Source of the DNA: an uncultured Alcaligenaceae bacterium
GTDB taxonomy: Bacteria; Pseudomonadota; Gammaproteobacteria; Burkholderiales; Burkholderiaceae_B
Direction of reading: 5' to 3'
DNA length: 64,000 bases
NCBI GenBank assembly: GCA_937908115.1
Contig: CALEQZ010000032.1
Location: forward strand, 62,001 to 126,000
Part shown: positions 35,221 through 44,243 of the stretch, one piece after another
Layout: each line of letters begins with the position of its first letter
Numbering within the stretch: the first letter of the stretch is position 1
Notes under the pieces: generated by a model
What the model saw: the letters and a program-made list of their open reading frames with translations, nothing else
What the model was told of the DNA's origin: nothing
Database searches by the model: none
Position numbers and translations under genes: made by a program

Positions 35221-35880
35221 TTGCTTGCCATCATTGAACAAGCCGGCTGGCCCATCTGGCCTTTGCTGGCGACTTCCGTCCTTGGCCTGGCCTTGGTCGT
35301 CGAGCGCATGCTCGCCCTGCGCCGCTCGCGCGTGATGCCCCGCGGCCTGCTGCAGCAAGTGCTGGAAATGCTGCGCAACCGCCAAGACGCGCCTGAGGCG
35401 CTGGCCCGCCTGGAAGCCGGCTCGCCCCTGGGCAAGGTGCTGGCCGACGTGGTCAGGCTGCGCCACCTGCCTCGCGAGGAGCTGCGCGCCATGGTCGAAG
35501 ACACCGGACGTTCGGTCGCCCACCAGCTCAACCGCTACATCCCCGCGCTCGGCACCGTGGCCGTGGTCGCCCCGCTAATGGGGCTGTTCGGCACGGTGAT
35601 CGGGATGATAGAAATCTTCTCTTCGTACACGCCGGCGGGAGGCGACCCCGCCCAGCTGGCGCGGGGGATTTCCATCGCCCTTTACAACACCGCCTTCGGC
35701 ATCCTGATCGCCATCCCTGCCCTGATCTTCCACCGCCACTTCCGTAGCAAGGTCCAGTCCTACCTGCACGAAATGGAGCATGCGGCCGGGCGGCTGATGC
35801 GCGTGCTGGCGGCCGCACCCGGCGGCCGCGACCCGGCGCCGGGCGCGACCCGCGTCGAGCCACGTTGGAGCGAGCAGTGA
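35221..35880 (+). CDS. exbB: MotA/TolQ/ExbB family proton channel protein
   Basis: 219-residue inner-membrane protein that, with an ExbD/TolR partner, uses the proton gradient to energise outer-membrane processes. Three hydrophobic segments are visible (WPIWPLLATSVLGLALVVE, ALGTVAVVAPLMGLFGTVIGMIEIF and ALYNTAFGILIAIPALIF), with the conserved PLMGLFGTVIGMI and TAFGILIAIPA motifs. The start is taken as TTG 35221, because GGAG lies 6 bases upstream; TTG at 35206 is possible. It overlaps exbD as GTGA. No tonB is adjacent, so the partner could be TonB, Tol or neither. Confidence 0.9.
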   Translation: MLAIIEQAGWPIWPLLATSVLGLALVVERMLALRRSRVMPRGLLQQVLEMLRNRQDAPEALARLEAGSPLGKVLADVVRLRHLPREELRAMVEDTGRSVAHQLNRYIPALGTVAVVAPLMGLFGTVIGMIEIFSSYTPAGGDPAQLARGISIALYNTAFGILIAIPALIFHRHFRSKVQSYLHEMEHAAGRLMRVLAAAPGGRDPAPGATRVEPRWSEQ

Positions 35881-36287
35881 ACTTCGGCGCGGACGATTCC
35901 GGCGATGAGCTGGAAATCAACCTCATCCCGCTCATCGACGTCCTTCTGGTTATCCTGATTTTCCTGGCGGCCACGACCTCGTTCATGCGCCAGACGGCGC
36001 TGGAGGTCGCCTTGCCGCAGGCCGACGCACAGGCCGCGGCACCCGCCTCGCTGGAGTTGGCCATCAGCCGCGAAGGACGCTATGCCTTGGCGGGCAAGCT
36101 GCTGGACGATGCCACACCCGAAGGGCTGGCGGCCGCGCTGTCGGCCGCCGCTGCCGGCCGCAGCGAGCCCGTACTGGTGATCAACGCCGACGCGCAGGCC
36201 ACCCACCAGAGCGTGGTCACCGCGATGCAGGCCGCCCGGCTGGCGGGCATCGCGCGCGTCGATTTTGCCGCCCAGACCGCGCGGTGA
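35877..36287 (+). CDS. exbD: ExbD/TolR family biopolymer transport protein
   Basis: 136-residue partner of the preceding channel protein, with one N-terminal membrane helix. The proton-path aspartate is D21 in INLIPLIDVLLVILIFL. The periplasmic domain follows from about residue 40 and ends with the typical VLVINADAQATHQSVVTAMQAARLAGI segment. GTG at 35877 overlaps the exbB stop and has GGAG 6 bases upstream; a TTG at 35865 is in frame but inside exbB. Its own stop overlaps the lpxK start, so exbBD and lpxK are translationally linked. Confidence 0.93.
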   Translation: MNFGADDSGDELEINLIPLIDVLLVILIFLAATTSFMRQTALEVALPQADAQAAAPASLELAISREGRYALAGKLLDDATPEGLAAALSAAAAGRSEPVLVINADAQATHQSVVTAMQAARLAGIARVDFAAQTAR

Positions 36288-37342
36288 GCCGGACTGCGCT
36301 CGCTTCCTTCCTGCAACGCCAGTGGCTGCACGGCGGCTGGCTGTCCGGCCTGCTGCTGCCCTTGGCGGGCCTGACCTGGCTGGCCGTGGCGGCCAAGCGC
36401 ACCGCCTACCGCCGCGGCTGGCGCCGCGCCTGGCGGGCGCCGGTTCCCGTGGTGATCGTCGGCAACCTGATGGTCGGCGGCACCGGCAAGACACCGGTAG
36501 TGATGGCCGTGATCCGGGCCCTGCGCGAGCGGGGTTGGCATCCAGGCGTGGTCAGCCGCGGCTATGGCGTGGCCGTCGGACCGCAACCGAGGATCGCGCT
36601 CGGCGCCACGGCCCGCGCCGATGAAATCGGCGACGAGCCGGCGCTGATCGCCGGCGCCACCGGCGCGCCGGTCGCCGTGCACCCGCGCCGCCCGCTTGCC
36701 GCGCAAGCGCTGCTGCGCGCGGCGCCGCAAGTCGACGTCATCGTGGCCGACGATGGCTTGCAGCACCTGGCGCTGGCGCGCGACGTCGAAATCGTCGTGC
36801 AAGATGCCCGCGGCCTGGGCAATGGACGGCTGCTGCCGGCCGGGCCGCTGCGCGAACCGGCAAGCCGCTTGGCCGAGGCCGATGCCGTCGTGGTACGCGA
36901 AGAACCGAATGCTCCCCCTGCCCGACTGCCGGCGTGTCCAGGCGTTCGCGCAACCGCCATGCGGCTGCGTCCCAGCGCCTATGTACGGCTGGTCGACGGC
37001 AGGCGCCTGGCGCCCGAGGCCTTCCGCAAGGAATGCGAAGACCGAACCGTCTCTGCGGCGGCGGGCATCGGCCGGCCGGCGCATTTCTTCGATACGCTGC
37101 GCAGCCAAGGGCTGGCCTTGGCGGCGACCCTGCCCTTGCCCGACCATCACGATTTCCGGGCTTCGCCCTTCGCCGGCCTGCCGGGAGACGTCATCGTCAT
37201 CACCGCCAAGGACGCCGTAAAGTGCCGGACGCTGGCCGACCCGCGCCTTTGGGTGGCCGAGGTCGAGCCGGCGTTTTCCGATCCGGGCTTCTTCGACTGG
37301 CTGCACGAGCAGCTTGCGCAGGCGCGCCAGGCGCGAGGGTAA
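36284..37342 (+). CDS. lpxK: Tetraacyldisaccharide 4'-kinase
   Basis: 352-residue membrane-associated kinase that phosphorylates the lipid A disaccharide precursor at the 4' position. Walker A is GNLMVGGTGKTP at about 60-71, preceded by an N-terminal membrane-binding helix (GWLSGLLLPLAGLTWLAVA). VSRGYG, DEIGDEPALIA and DVIVADDGLQH are family signatures. The start is a GTG at 36284 that overlaps the exbD stop as GTGA. It stands in the conserved order exbBD-lpxK-trm112-kdsB, which groups lipid A/KDO synthesis. Confidence 0.96.
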   Translation: MSRTALASFLQRQWLHGGWLSGLLLPLAGLTWLAVAAKRTAYRRGWRRAWRAPVPVVIVGNLMVGGTGKTPVVMAVIRALRERGWHPGVVSRGYGVAVGPQPRIALGATARADEIGDEPALIAGATGAPVAVHPRRPLAAQALLRAAPQVDVIVADDGLQHLALARDVEIVVQDARGLGNGRLLPAGPLREPASRLAEADAVVVREEPNAPPARLPACPGVRATAMRLRPSAYVRLVDGRRLAPEAFRKECEDRTVSAAAGIGRPAHFFDTLRSQGLALAATLPLPDHHDFRASPFAGLPGDVIVITAKDAVKCRTLADPRLWVAEVEPAFSDPGFFDWLHEQLAQARQARG

Positions 37343-37344
37343 TC

Positions 37345-37385
37345 GAAAGCGAATCGCTTTCTTCGATGGCGGATCGCCTTTCTTC
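37345..37385 (+). terminator. Possible weak terminator after lpxK
   Basis: Directly after the lpxK stop there is a 7-bp stem, GAAAGCG-AAT-CGCTTTC (37345-37361), then a short GGCG-GAT-CGCC stem (37368-37378) followed by TTTCTTC. Both are weaker than the other terminators here, and the next genes of the envelope block are on the same strand. Confidence 0.35.
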
Positions 37386-37486
37386 AGCCTTTCTTCATTC
37401 GGTCGCATACGGCCCCGGCCGCATGGGCTCGCGATCGACGCCTTGCCCCGGGGCGCGACGACCAAACTGGTCTACAATCCCCAGCC

Positions 37487-37684
37487 ATGGAAGCCCGCCT
37501 GCTCGACATACTCGTCTGCCCCGTATGCAAAGGCCCTTTGCGCCACGACAAGGCGGCGGCCGAACTGGTATGCCGGGCCGACCGGCTCGCGTATCCGATC
37601 CGTGACGGCATTCCCGTCATGCTGGAATCTGCCGCACGCAGCTTGGACGAACCGGCGCCTGCCGACGGCGCAGCCCGATCCTGA
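37487..37684 (+). CDS. Trm112/YcaR family small zinc-ribbon protein
   Basis: 65-residue protein of the Trm112-like family, which in many proteobacteria lies between lpxK and kdsB exactly as here. The start MEARLLDILVCPVCKGPL holds the C11-x-x-C14 pair, C29 follows in ELVCRADRLAYPIRDGIPVML, and the fourth ligand position is not cysteine. Members activate methyltransferases in eukaryotes; the bacterial role is not established. A TACAAT hexamer at 37473-37478 lies only 8 bases before the ATG, but I find no -35 partner. Confidence 0.92.
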   Translation: MEARLLDILVCPVCKGPLRHDKAAAELVCRADRLAYPIRDGIPVMLESAARSLDEPAPADGAARS

Positions 37685-37701
37685 CTCCGCGGGCAGTGCC
37701 G

Positions 37702-38466
37702 ATGCGCTTCATCGCCCTGCTTCCCGCCCGCGCGGCCTCCACCCGACTGCCTGGCAAACCGCTGGCCGACATCGCCGGCAAGCCCATGATCGTGCGCGTG
37801 GCCGAGCGCGCGGCGCTTTCCGGCGCCGAGCGCGTGCTGGTAGCCACCGATGAGGCAGCCATCGCCGAAGCCGTGCGGGCCCACGGCTTCGAGGCGCTGC
37901 TGACGCGCGCCGACCATCCGACCGGCACCGACCGCCTGTCCGAGGCAGTCGCCGTGCTGGGGCTTGCCGACGACGCCCTCGTGGTCAATGTCCAGGGCGA
38001 CGAGCCCCTGATCGAACCCGAGCTGATCAGCGAAGTGGCCGACCTGCTCGCCCATCGTCCCGATGCGGCGATCGCGACCTGCGCCTGCCCGCTCGCCGAC
38101 GAGAAGGCGCTATTCAATCCGAACGTGGTCAAAGTGGTTTGCGCGGCGGACGATCGTGCCCTGTATTTTTCGCGCGCGCCGATACCCTGGGCGCGCGACG
38201 CGCTGGCCGACGGCACGCCGCGCCTGGCGCCGGGTTTGCCTGGCTGGCACCATGTGGGCCTTTACGCGTACCGCGCCGGTTTCCTGCGTGCATTCCCTAA
38301 GCTGCCGCAAGGCCGGCTGGAGCAGGTCGAAGCGCTGGAGCAACTGCGCGCGCTCGAACACGGCCACACCATCGTGGTACATCGCACGCACGCCCGGCCG
38401 GCAGCAGGCGTGGACACCCCGGAAGACCTCGAGCGCGTACGGGCGGTCTTCGCAAATCGGTTATAA
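37702..38466 (+). CDS. kdsB: 3-deoxy-manno-octulosonate cytidylyltransferase
   Basis: 254-residue enzyme that activates KDO with CTP to CMP-KDO for the lipopolysaccharide inner core. Signatures are FIALLPARAASTRLPGKPLADIAGKPMIVRV, ATDEAAIAEAV, ADHPTGTDRLSEAV, VNVQGDEPLIEPELI and the late VHRTHARPAAGVDTPEDLERV. The ATG at 37702 gives the family N-terminus; an in-frame GTG at 37696 is possible. It follows the Trm112-like gene closely and completes the lipid A/KDO cluster before adk. Confidence 0.96.
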   Translation: MRFIALLPARAASTRLPGKPLADIAGKPMIVRVAERAALSGAERVLVATDEAAIAEAVRAHGFEALLTRADHPTGTDRLSEAVAVLGLADDALVVNVQGDEPLIEPELISEVADLLAHRPDAAIATCACPLADEKALFNPNVVKVVCAADDRALYFSRAPIPWARDALADGTPRLAPGLPGWHHVGLYAYRAGFLRAFPKLPQGRLEQVEALEQLRALEHGHTIVVHRTHARPAAGVDTPEDLERVRAVFANRL

Positions 38467-38573
38467 CTGCCCATCCCTAAGGAAAACCTCTATAAGGCAT
38501 GCCTGCGCCCTGTGGTGCGTTGCGGCATAATCGCCTTCCGGTCACAACAATTAACACCTCAGGAATCTCCCTC

Positions 38574-39224
38574 ATGCGTCTCATCCTGCTCGGCCCGCCC
38601 GGCGCCGGTAAAGGCACCCAGGCCGCCTTCCTCACCAAGCACTACGGCATTCCGCAGATTTCCACCGGAGACATGCTGCGCGCCGCCGTCAAGGCCGGGA
38701 CGCCGTTGGGCCAGGAAGCCAAGAAGATCATGGACGCGGGCGGCCTGGTGTCGGACGACATCATCATCGGGCTGGTGCGCGACCGCCTGACACAGCCCGA
38801 TTGCGAAAAGGGTTACCTGTTCGACGGCTTTCCGCGCACCATCCCTCAGGCCGATGCCCTGAAGGACGCCGGCATCAAGCTGGACTTCGTCGTGGAAATC
38901 GACGTGCCGGAAGCCGACATCGTCGAGCGCATGAGCGGCCGCCGCGTGCATCCGGCCAGTGGCCGCACCTACCACGTGCGCTTCAATCCGCCCAAGAAGG
39001 AAGGCATCGACGACGTCACTGGCGAACCGCTGGTGCAGCGCGACGACGACCGCGAGGAAACCGTGCGCCGGCGGCTAGCCGTGTACCGAGAGCAGACCCG
39101 GCCGCTGGTGGATTACTACGCCCGTTGGGCAAAACAAGACCCTGGCGCGCCCCGTTACCGGAAGATTTCCGGCGTGGGCACCGTCGAAGAAATCCAGCAA
39201 CGCCTGCGCGAAGTGCTCGCATAA
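38574..39224 (+). CDS. adk: Adenylate kinase
   Basis: 216-residue enzyme that interconverts ATP and AMP with two ADP. The P-loop is GPPGAGKGT at 7-15, the AMP-binding part includes GIPQISTGDMLRAAVKAGT, and the long LID domain (VHPASGRTYHVRFNPPKKEGIDDVTGEPLVQRDDD) lacks zinc cysteines, as is usual in Gram-negatives. The start at 38574 is the family start, although the frame is open from 38499. It follows kdsB by 107 bases and is convergent with the lysR-type gene. Confidence 0.98.
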   Translation: MRLILLGPPGAGKGTQAAFLTKHYGIPQISTGDMLRAAVKAGTPLGQEAKKIMDAGGLVSDDIIIGLVRDRLTQPDCEKGYLFDGFPRTIPQADALKDAGIKLDFVVEIDVPEADIVERMSGRRVHPASGRTYHVRFNPPKKEGIDDVTGEPLVQRDDDREETVRRRLAVYREQTRPLVDYYARWAKQDPGAPRYRKISGVGTVEEIQQRLREVLA

Positions 39225-39251
39225 GGCCCCGGCCACTGCTAGGGCCGCTGC

Positions 39252-40151
39252 TTATGCGGTGTCAGGCGCGCGCAGCTCCTCTATGAGGGCCCGCGCCGGC
39301 ACCGACAGCGAATCCATGCTGCGCACCGCAATTCGTAGGCGGCGCAGTGACCAACCGTCACGCAATGGCACCACCGCTATCGCCAGCCTTGCTGAGTGTC
39401 GACGGGCGACGGACTCCGGAATCAAACCAATCCCTATTCCTGACGCCACGAGGCCGCACAAAGCCTCGAAGTTGCTGACGCGTATCCGCACTTTCAGGCG
39501 TACGCCCAGCCGGGCCGCTTCGCGATCCAGGAATGCGTGCAAGGCCGTCCCCTCGTTCAGCCCAATGTAGTCTTCATTGAGCACGCCGTTGAAGTCGACC
39601 GACTCATGCCGGGCCAAGCCGTGGCCCGCACGCGTAATCAGAACCAGACGCTCATCGCGATACGGCAACACCTCCAACCCATCTGCCAAAGCATCCCCCG
39701 ACAAAATGCCGACGTCGGCTTCGCCCTGGCGCACGGCTCGCGCTATGTCCAACGAGGTGCGCTCATGCAGATCGATGTTGACGCCGGGGAAAGCAATTAG
39801 GAAGCGCTCTAGCGCGGCCGGGATGAATTCGCTGATGGACAGGGTGTTGGCAAAGACGCGGATATTGCCCCGGATATTGGCCGAACTTCGGCGCAAGTCC
39901 GCATCCAGCCTTTCGACCTGGCGCAGCACTTGGCGCGCATGCTGCAACAGCGTTTGGCCCGACGACGTCGGTGCCAGTCCGTGGGCAGTGCGGTAGAACA
40001 ACTGCACGCCCAATGCTTCTTCGAGCTTCTTGATGCGGGCGCTGGCCGCCGGCGCCGACAAGTGCGAGCGCTCGGCCCCCCTGGTCAGGTTCTGTGTGTC
40101 GACGATGTTGGCAAATAACTGAAGGTCGACAAGGTCGAAGCGAAATGCCAT
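39252..40151 (-). CDS. LysR family transcriptional regulator
   Basis: 299-residue LysR-type regulator. The N-terminal winged helix-turn-helix covers about 5-64 (DLVDLQLFANIVDTQNLTRGAERSHLSAPAASARIKKLEEALGVQLFYRT) and the ligand-binding domain follows from about 90. It is divergent from the amidase gene across 226 bases and probably controls the amidase-Bug-MmgE group, as is usual for this layout. I see no confident T-N11-A operator. The ligand is unknown. Confidence 0.93.
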   Translation of the reverse strand: MAFRFDLVDLQLFANIVDTQNLTRGAERSHLSAPAASARIKKLEEALGVQLFYRTAHGLAPTSSGQTLLQHARQVLRQVERLDADLRRSSANIRGNIRVFANTLSISEFIPAALERFLIAFPGVNIDLHERTSLDIARAVRQGEADVGILSGDALADGLEVLPYRDERLVLITRAGHGLARHESVDFNGVLNEDYIGLNEGTALHAFLDREAARLGVRLKVRIRVSNFEALCGLVASGIGIGLIPESVARRHSARLAIAVVPLRDGWSLRRLRIAVRSMDSLSVPARALIEELRAPDTA

Positions 40152-40377
40152 GGCCCCCTCTGGCAATCGAACAACATATGACCGGCATGCCCCAAGCATC
40201 TACCGCGTTGGATCGGCCCAGGATACGCGACGCGTCGACCAGGAATCATGCGTCTCGCAGATTCGGCCTAGGCGAACTCGCTTTTCGGCAATGGCGAACG
40301 CCTTGTCCCCGGGAGAACGTAATCTAGCAGAGTCGAACGCGTTGCCGACTACACCGAACCGCAATACACGGGTGCAG

Positions 40378-41670
40378 ATGTCACAGGCCAACTTCCCGCA
40401 TAGCATGTCTGCCCTGCAGGCCGCGCAAGCGATACGTGCCGGCAACCTGACCTCGCAGGCGCTGGTTCGGGATTGCCTGGATCGCATAGCCGCTCGCGAC
40501 AGCAAGGTCCACGCCTGGGTCAACATCGATGCGAACGCGGCATTGGGTGCCGCCCGGATCTTGGATGCCCAGCCAGTTCGCACCATGCTGCACGGCGTGC
40601 CCATCGGCGTCAAAGATGTCATTGATGCGGCCGGTCTGCCCACGGAATGCCTGTCGCCCATTTACCGCGGGAACTACCCGAACCAGGATGCGGCCGTCGT
40701 CGCGCGGGCGCGCCAAGCCGGCCTCGTCATCTTGGGGAAAACGGTGACGACGGAATTGGCCACGCGAGGCGCAATCGGTGCGACCCGCAATCCGCACGAC
40801 TTGCGCTACTCGCCGGGGGGGTCGTCCAGCGGCTCGGCGGCTGCCGTCGCCGACCGGATGGTGCCGCTGGCGCTAAGCACCCAGACAGCTGGCTCGGTCA
40901 TTCGTCCCGCTTCCTACTGCGGCGTGGTCGGATTCAAGCCGAGCTTCGGCGTGCTGGACACGACGGGCATGAAGCCAATCGCACCGACCCTGGACACATT
41001 GGGTTTGCACGCACGCGACGTAGACGACGCAGCCGCTCTCTATCTGATATTGACAGGCTCCCCTTCGGCGTTGCCCGGTGCGACGCCGCCGGGATCATTG
41101 CGCGTTGGCGTCACCGGTAGCCCGGCGGCGGGTCAGGCCTCGCTGGACGTGTTGGCAAAGGCAGCAAACCGACTACGCGACGCCGGAGCCAAAGTCGAGC
41201 CGGTGGATTTGCCGCCTCCATGCCAAGAAGAATTGGATCGCGCCCACGACGCGATCAGCGATTATGAAGCCTGGCAAAGCTTGGCCGATGAACGCACCCA
41301 GCACTGGGCCCTGCTGTCGTCGGGCATCCAGGAAAAGTTGCTCAAGGGACAAGCATTGGGTCATGCCGCCTACCGGAGCGCGGTTAGGCACCTGCACACG
41401 GCGCGCGCAGCCGCGGCATCCGTTTTTGATCGTTTCGACTGCCTGCTCACGCCAAGTGCCCCAGGACCCGCGCCGCGCTTCGAATTACGGGATACGGGCA
41501 GCGCGGCATGCAACAAACGATGGACCGCTCTGGGTGTGCCGGCCATCAATCTGCCAGCGAGTTCGATCAACGGCCTACCCATAGGCATCCAGCTGGTGGG
41601 CCGGCCTGGCGGGGATATCGCCCTTTTGCAGGCTGCACGAGGTATTGCCACGGTGCTGGCGCCTTGCTGA
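40378..41670 (+). CDS. Amidase signature family protein
   Basis: 430-residue amidase with the Ser-cisSer-Lys triad: K79 in GVKDVIDAAGLPTE, S149 in the GGSSSGSAAAVA signature and nucleophile S173 in QTAGSVIRPA. GVVGFKPSFGVLD completes the core. It would hydrolyse an amide to a carboxylate and ammonia in the cytoplasm. The ATG at 40378 starts the conserved region sensibly; the frame is open further upstream with another ATG at 40288, so the start is somewhat uncertain. It is followed by a Bug receptor and an MmgE/PrpD protein, suggesting breakdown of an imported amide-bearing acid. Confidence 0.9.
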   Translation: MSQANFPHSMSALQAAQAIRAGNLTSQALVRDCLDRIAARDSKVHAWVNIDANAALGAARILDAQPVRTMLHGVPIGVKDVIDAAGLPTECLSPIYRGNYPNQDAAVVARARQAGLVILGKTVTTELATRGAIGATRNPHDLRYSPGGSSSGSAAAVADRMVPLALSTQTAGSVIRPASYCGVVGFKPSFGVLDTTGMKPIAPTLDTLGLHARDVDDAAALYLILTGSPSALPGATPPGSLRVGVTGSPAAGQASLDVLAKAANRLRDAGAKVEPVDLPPPCQEELDRAHDAISDYEAWQSLADERTQHWALLSSGIQEKLLKGQALGHAAYRSAVRHLHTARAAAASVFDRFDCLLTPSAPGPAPRFELRDTGSAACNKRWTALGVPAINLPASSINGLPIGIQLVGRPGGDIALLQAARGIATVLAPC

Positions 41671-41724
41671 TGCGCACTGCGCCCTGCCGGCGCAGTGCAA
41701 TTTCCACGTTAACGAGGAGACACC

Positions 41725-42708
41725 ATGAAAACCACGAGACGGACTGTGCTGCGTTCGGTGGCGCTGGCGGCAATGCTGCCGGCATTGCTTGGCACTGCGC
41801 AAGCGCAGGCGGCCTATCCCGAGCAACCGATTCGCATCATCGTCCCCTACGCGCCCGGCGGCGGAGCGGACTTGCTGGCACGCGCCATTGGGCAGGTCTT
41901 GGGTGACAGGCTCGGCCAGCCCGTCATCGTCGAGAACCGGGCGGGTGCCGGCGCCACGATAGGGACCGATACCGCATCCCGGGCCAAACCTGACGGGTAC
42001 ACGCTACTAATGGCTTCGCCCAGCCATTCCATCAACGCCACGCTTTACCCCAACCTGAAGTTCGACGCAGAAAAGGATTTCGTGCCCATCACACTGGCGG
42101 CTTCTGGCCCGCTGGTATTGGTCGTGTCGGCCTCGTCGCCGGCCGACAGCGCGCAGTCGTTCATTGAGCAGGCACGCAAGCAGCCCGGCACAATCAACTA
42201 CGCTTCGGCCGGCGTGGGCAGCACTCCCCACCTGGCCGGAGAGCTGCTTAAGATGCAAGCCAAGATCGACATGGTGCATGTTGCCTACAAGGGCACCGCG
42301 CCCGCCCTGGCCGATCTGCTCGGCGGCCAAGTCCAAGTTATGCTCGCGCCTGTGCCAACGGTGTTGGAACATGTCCGGGCCGGTCGGCTCAAGGCCCTGG
42401 CCGTGACTTCGACGCAACCCTTCCCGGCCTTGCCCGACGTACCTGCGCTTGCCGCTTCCGGCGTACCCGGCTATGAGGTTCTGCAATGGTGGGGCCTGAT
42501 GGCCCCAGCGGGCACTCCCCAAGAGATTGTGACCAAACTCAACCAGGAAATCGCCGCGATATTGCGTACCGACGCGATGCGCGAGCGCTTGGACAAGATG
42601 GGAGCAGAGCCGGGCGGACAGTCGCCCGAGGATTTCGGCCGCTTGATCCACGAAGAAATCGTCAAATGGGCCGCCGTCATCAAGGCCGCAGGCATCACCG
42701 CCGAATAA
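41725..42708 (+). CDS. Bug-type tripartite tricarboxylate transporter receptor protein
   Basis: 327-residue periplasmic solute receptor of the Bug (TctC-like) family that is greatly expanded in Bordetella. The signal peptide contains a twin-arginine-like start, TTRRTVLRSVALAAMLPALLG, and is cleaved near AQA. Family marks are YPEQPIRIIVPYAPGGGADLLARAIG, PVIVENRAGAGATIGTD, ASAGVGSTPHLAGELLK and VHVAYKGTAPALADLLGGQV. No TctA or TctB membrane genes are nearby, as for most Bug proteins. It sits between the amidase and the MmgE/PrpD gene, so it probably binds their substrate. Confidence 0.94.
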   Translation: MKTTRRTVLRSVALAAMLPALLGTAQAQAAYPEQPIRIIVPYAPGGGADLLARAIGQVLGDRLGQPVIVENRAGAGATIGTDTASRAKPDGYTLLMASPSHSINATLYPNLKFDAEKDFVPITLAASGPLVLVVSASSPADSAQSFIEQARKQPGTINYASAGVGSTPHLAGELLKMQAKIDMVHVAYKGTAPALADLLGGQVQVMLAPVPTVLEHVRAGRLKALAVTSTQPFPALPDVPALAASGVPGYEVLQWWGLMAPAGTPQEIVTKLNQEIAAILRTDAMRERLDKMGAEPGGQSPEDFGRLIHEEIVKWAAVIKAAGITAE

Positions 42709-42799
42709 TCTCCCTCCTTCGAGCATGACGGGCACTGGCGGCTCGCATCATGCATAACCTTGGCCCGGCTGCCAGCTGGGCCACAGCTTGCAAATATCC

Positions 42800-44140
42800 A
42801 TGGGCATCACAGAAGAATTCTCCCGTTTCATCGCTGACACCCCGCACGATGATCTGCCGCCGGAAGTCCGGCACCAAGCCGTGCGCAGCCTGGTCAATCT
42901 TGTCGGCTGCGCCTTGGGTGGCGCACGCCATGAAGCCACCGAAACGCTGCTGGCTACGTTGCGTCCCTTTGCGGGGACCGCACATGCGGGACTGGTGGGA
43001 CGAAGTGAACGCGTCGATGCACTCACCGCAGCACTGATCAATGGTGTCAGCTCTCACGTCCTGGATTTCGACGATACGCACATCGCCACGCTGGTACACC
43101 CAAGCGGCCCGGTGGTCTGCGCACTGCTCGCCCTATCGCACCAACATCCAATTTCCGGTGCAGACCTGGTCGATGCCGTGGCCGTCGGCATAGAAGTCGA
43201 GCTGCGCGTTGCCATGGGCATCTATCCCTCCCACTACGATCGTGGATGGCACATCACCGGCACGGTCGGCGGCTTGGGTGCAGCCGCAGCATGCGCGCGG
43301 GCCCTGCGGCTCGATGCCACCCGAACCGCATGGGCCCTGGGCACTGCGGCTACCCAAGCGGCGGGGCTGCGGGAGATGTTCGGTACCATGTGCAAGAGCC
43401 TGCACCCCGGCCGGGCTGCCCAAGCAGGCCTGATGGCCGCACTTGCCGCCCAGGCGGGGTTCAATAGCTCGACGAAAGCCATTGAGGCGCCACGCGGCAT
43501 GGCTTGTGTCATGAGCGAAGGGCCTGACTTCGATGCGATGCTGGCCGGCCTGGGACAACGATGGCTCGTGATGGAAAATAGTTTCAAGCCGTACGCCTGC
43601 GGTCTGGTCATCCACCCAGTCATAGACGGCTGCTTGGCACTGCGGGCGAAAGGCGTCGACGACCCGGCTGCCATCACCGAGGTAGAGCTGGACGTGCATC
43701 CGCTGGTGCTGGAGCTGACCGGCAAGACTGAACCCGCCAACGGCCTGCAGGGCAAGTTCAGCGTCTTCCATAGTGCCGCCGCGGTGCTCAACGAAGGCCG
43801 CGCCAGCGCGCGCCAATATCATGATGCCTGCGTGCGTGACCCTCGCAATGTCACCCTTCGTTCCCGCATACGGGCGCAACCGAACTTGAAAATGCGCAAG
43901 GACGAAGCGCGCGTGACCATCTTGCTATCCGACGGAACGCGGCTGACCCACCACGTGGAACACGCCTTGGGCAGCCTACAGCGTCCCATGACCGACGACG
44001 ACCTCAGCGCCAAATTTCTTGATTTGGCTGCCGACGTCATGACACCGGACCAAGCGCGACAGGCGTTGCAAGCTTGCTGGGAGGCACCGCACATGGACCA
44101 GGCGGTACGGGTCGCGGAAGCCCTCGTCGTACCGGGTTGA
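42800..44140 (+). CDS. MmgE/PrpD family protein
   Basis: 446-residue protein of the MmgE/PrpD family, which includes 2-methylcitrate dehydratase, cis-aconitate decarboxylase and iminodisuccinate epimerase. Family features are DFDDTHIATLVHPSGPVVCALLAL, HITGTVGGLGAAAACARALRL, GTMCKSLHPGRAAQAGLMAA and ENSFKPYACGLVIHP. The ATG at 42800 is preferred to an in-frame TTG at 42788; neither has a good ribosome site. It lies 91 bases after the Bug gene. Which reaction it performs cannot be decided. The neighbouring amidase and receptor suggest an amino-dicarboxylate or tricarboxylate-like substrate. Confidence 0.9.
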   Translation: MGITEEFSRFIADTPHDDLPPEVRHQAVRSLVNLVGCALGGARHEATETLLATLRPFAGTAHAGLVGRSERVDALTAALINGVSSHVLDFDDTHIATLVHPSGPVVCALLALSHQHPISGADLVDAVAVGIEVELRVAMGIYPSHYDRGWHITGTVGGLGAAAACARALRLDATRTAWALGTAATQAAGLREMFGTMCKSLHPGRAAQAGLMAALAAQAGFNSSTKAIEAPRGMACVMSEGPDFDAMLAGLGQRWLVMENSFKPYACGLVIHPVIDGCLALRAKGVDDPAAITEVELDVHPLVLELTGKTEPANGLQGKFSVFHSAAAVLNEGRASARQYHDACVRDPRNVTLRSRIRAQPNLKMRKDEARVTILLSDGTRLTHHVEHALGSLQRPMTDDDLSAKFLDLAADVMTPDQARQALQACWEAPHMDQAVRVAEALVVPG

Positions 44141-44243
44141 TCGACTGCACTAAAATTGCGGCTCCGCCGGCGGCCGCCAATTCCTCTGGAGGCGGCCGAG
44201 CATCCTGCACCGGCTGCAACAAGGCAAGGAGCTAGCGAACCAA

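Noticed and set aside
37473..37486. TACAAT hexamer just before the Trm112-like gene, suggesting a leaderless transcript
   Set aside because: No acceptable -35 box at 16-18 bases upstream, and the gene lies within a same-strand block that may be read from lpxK.
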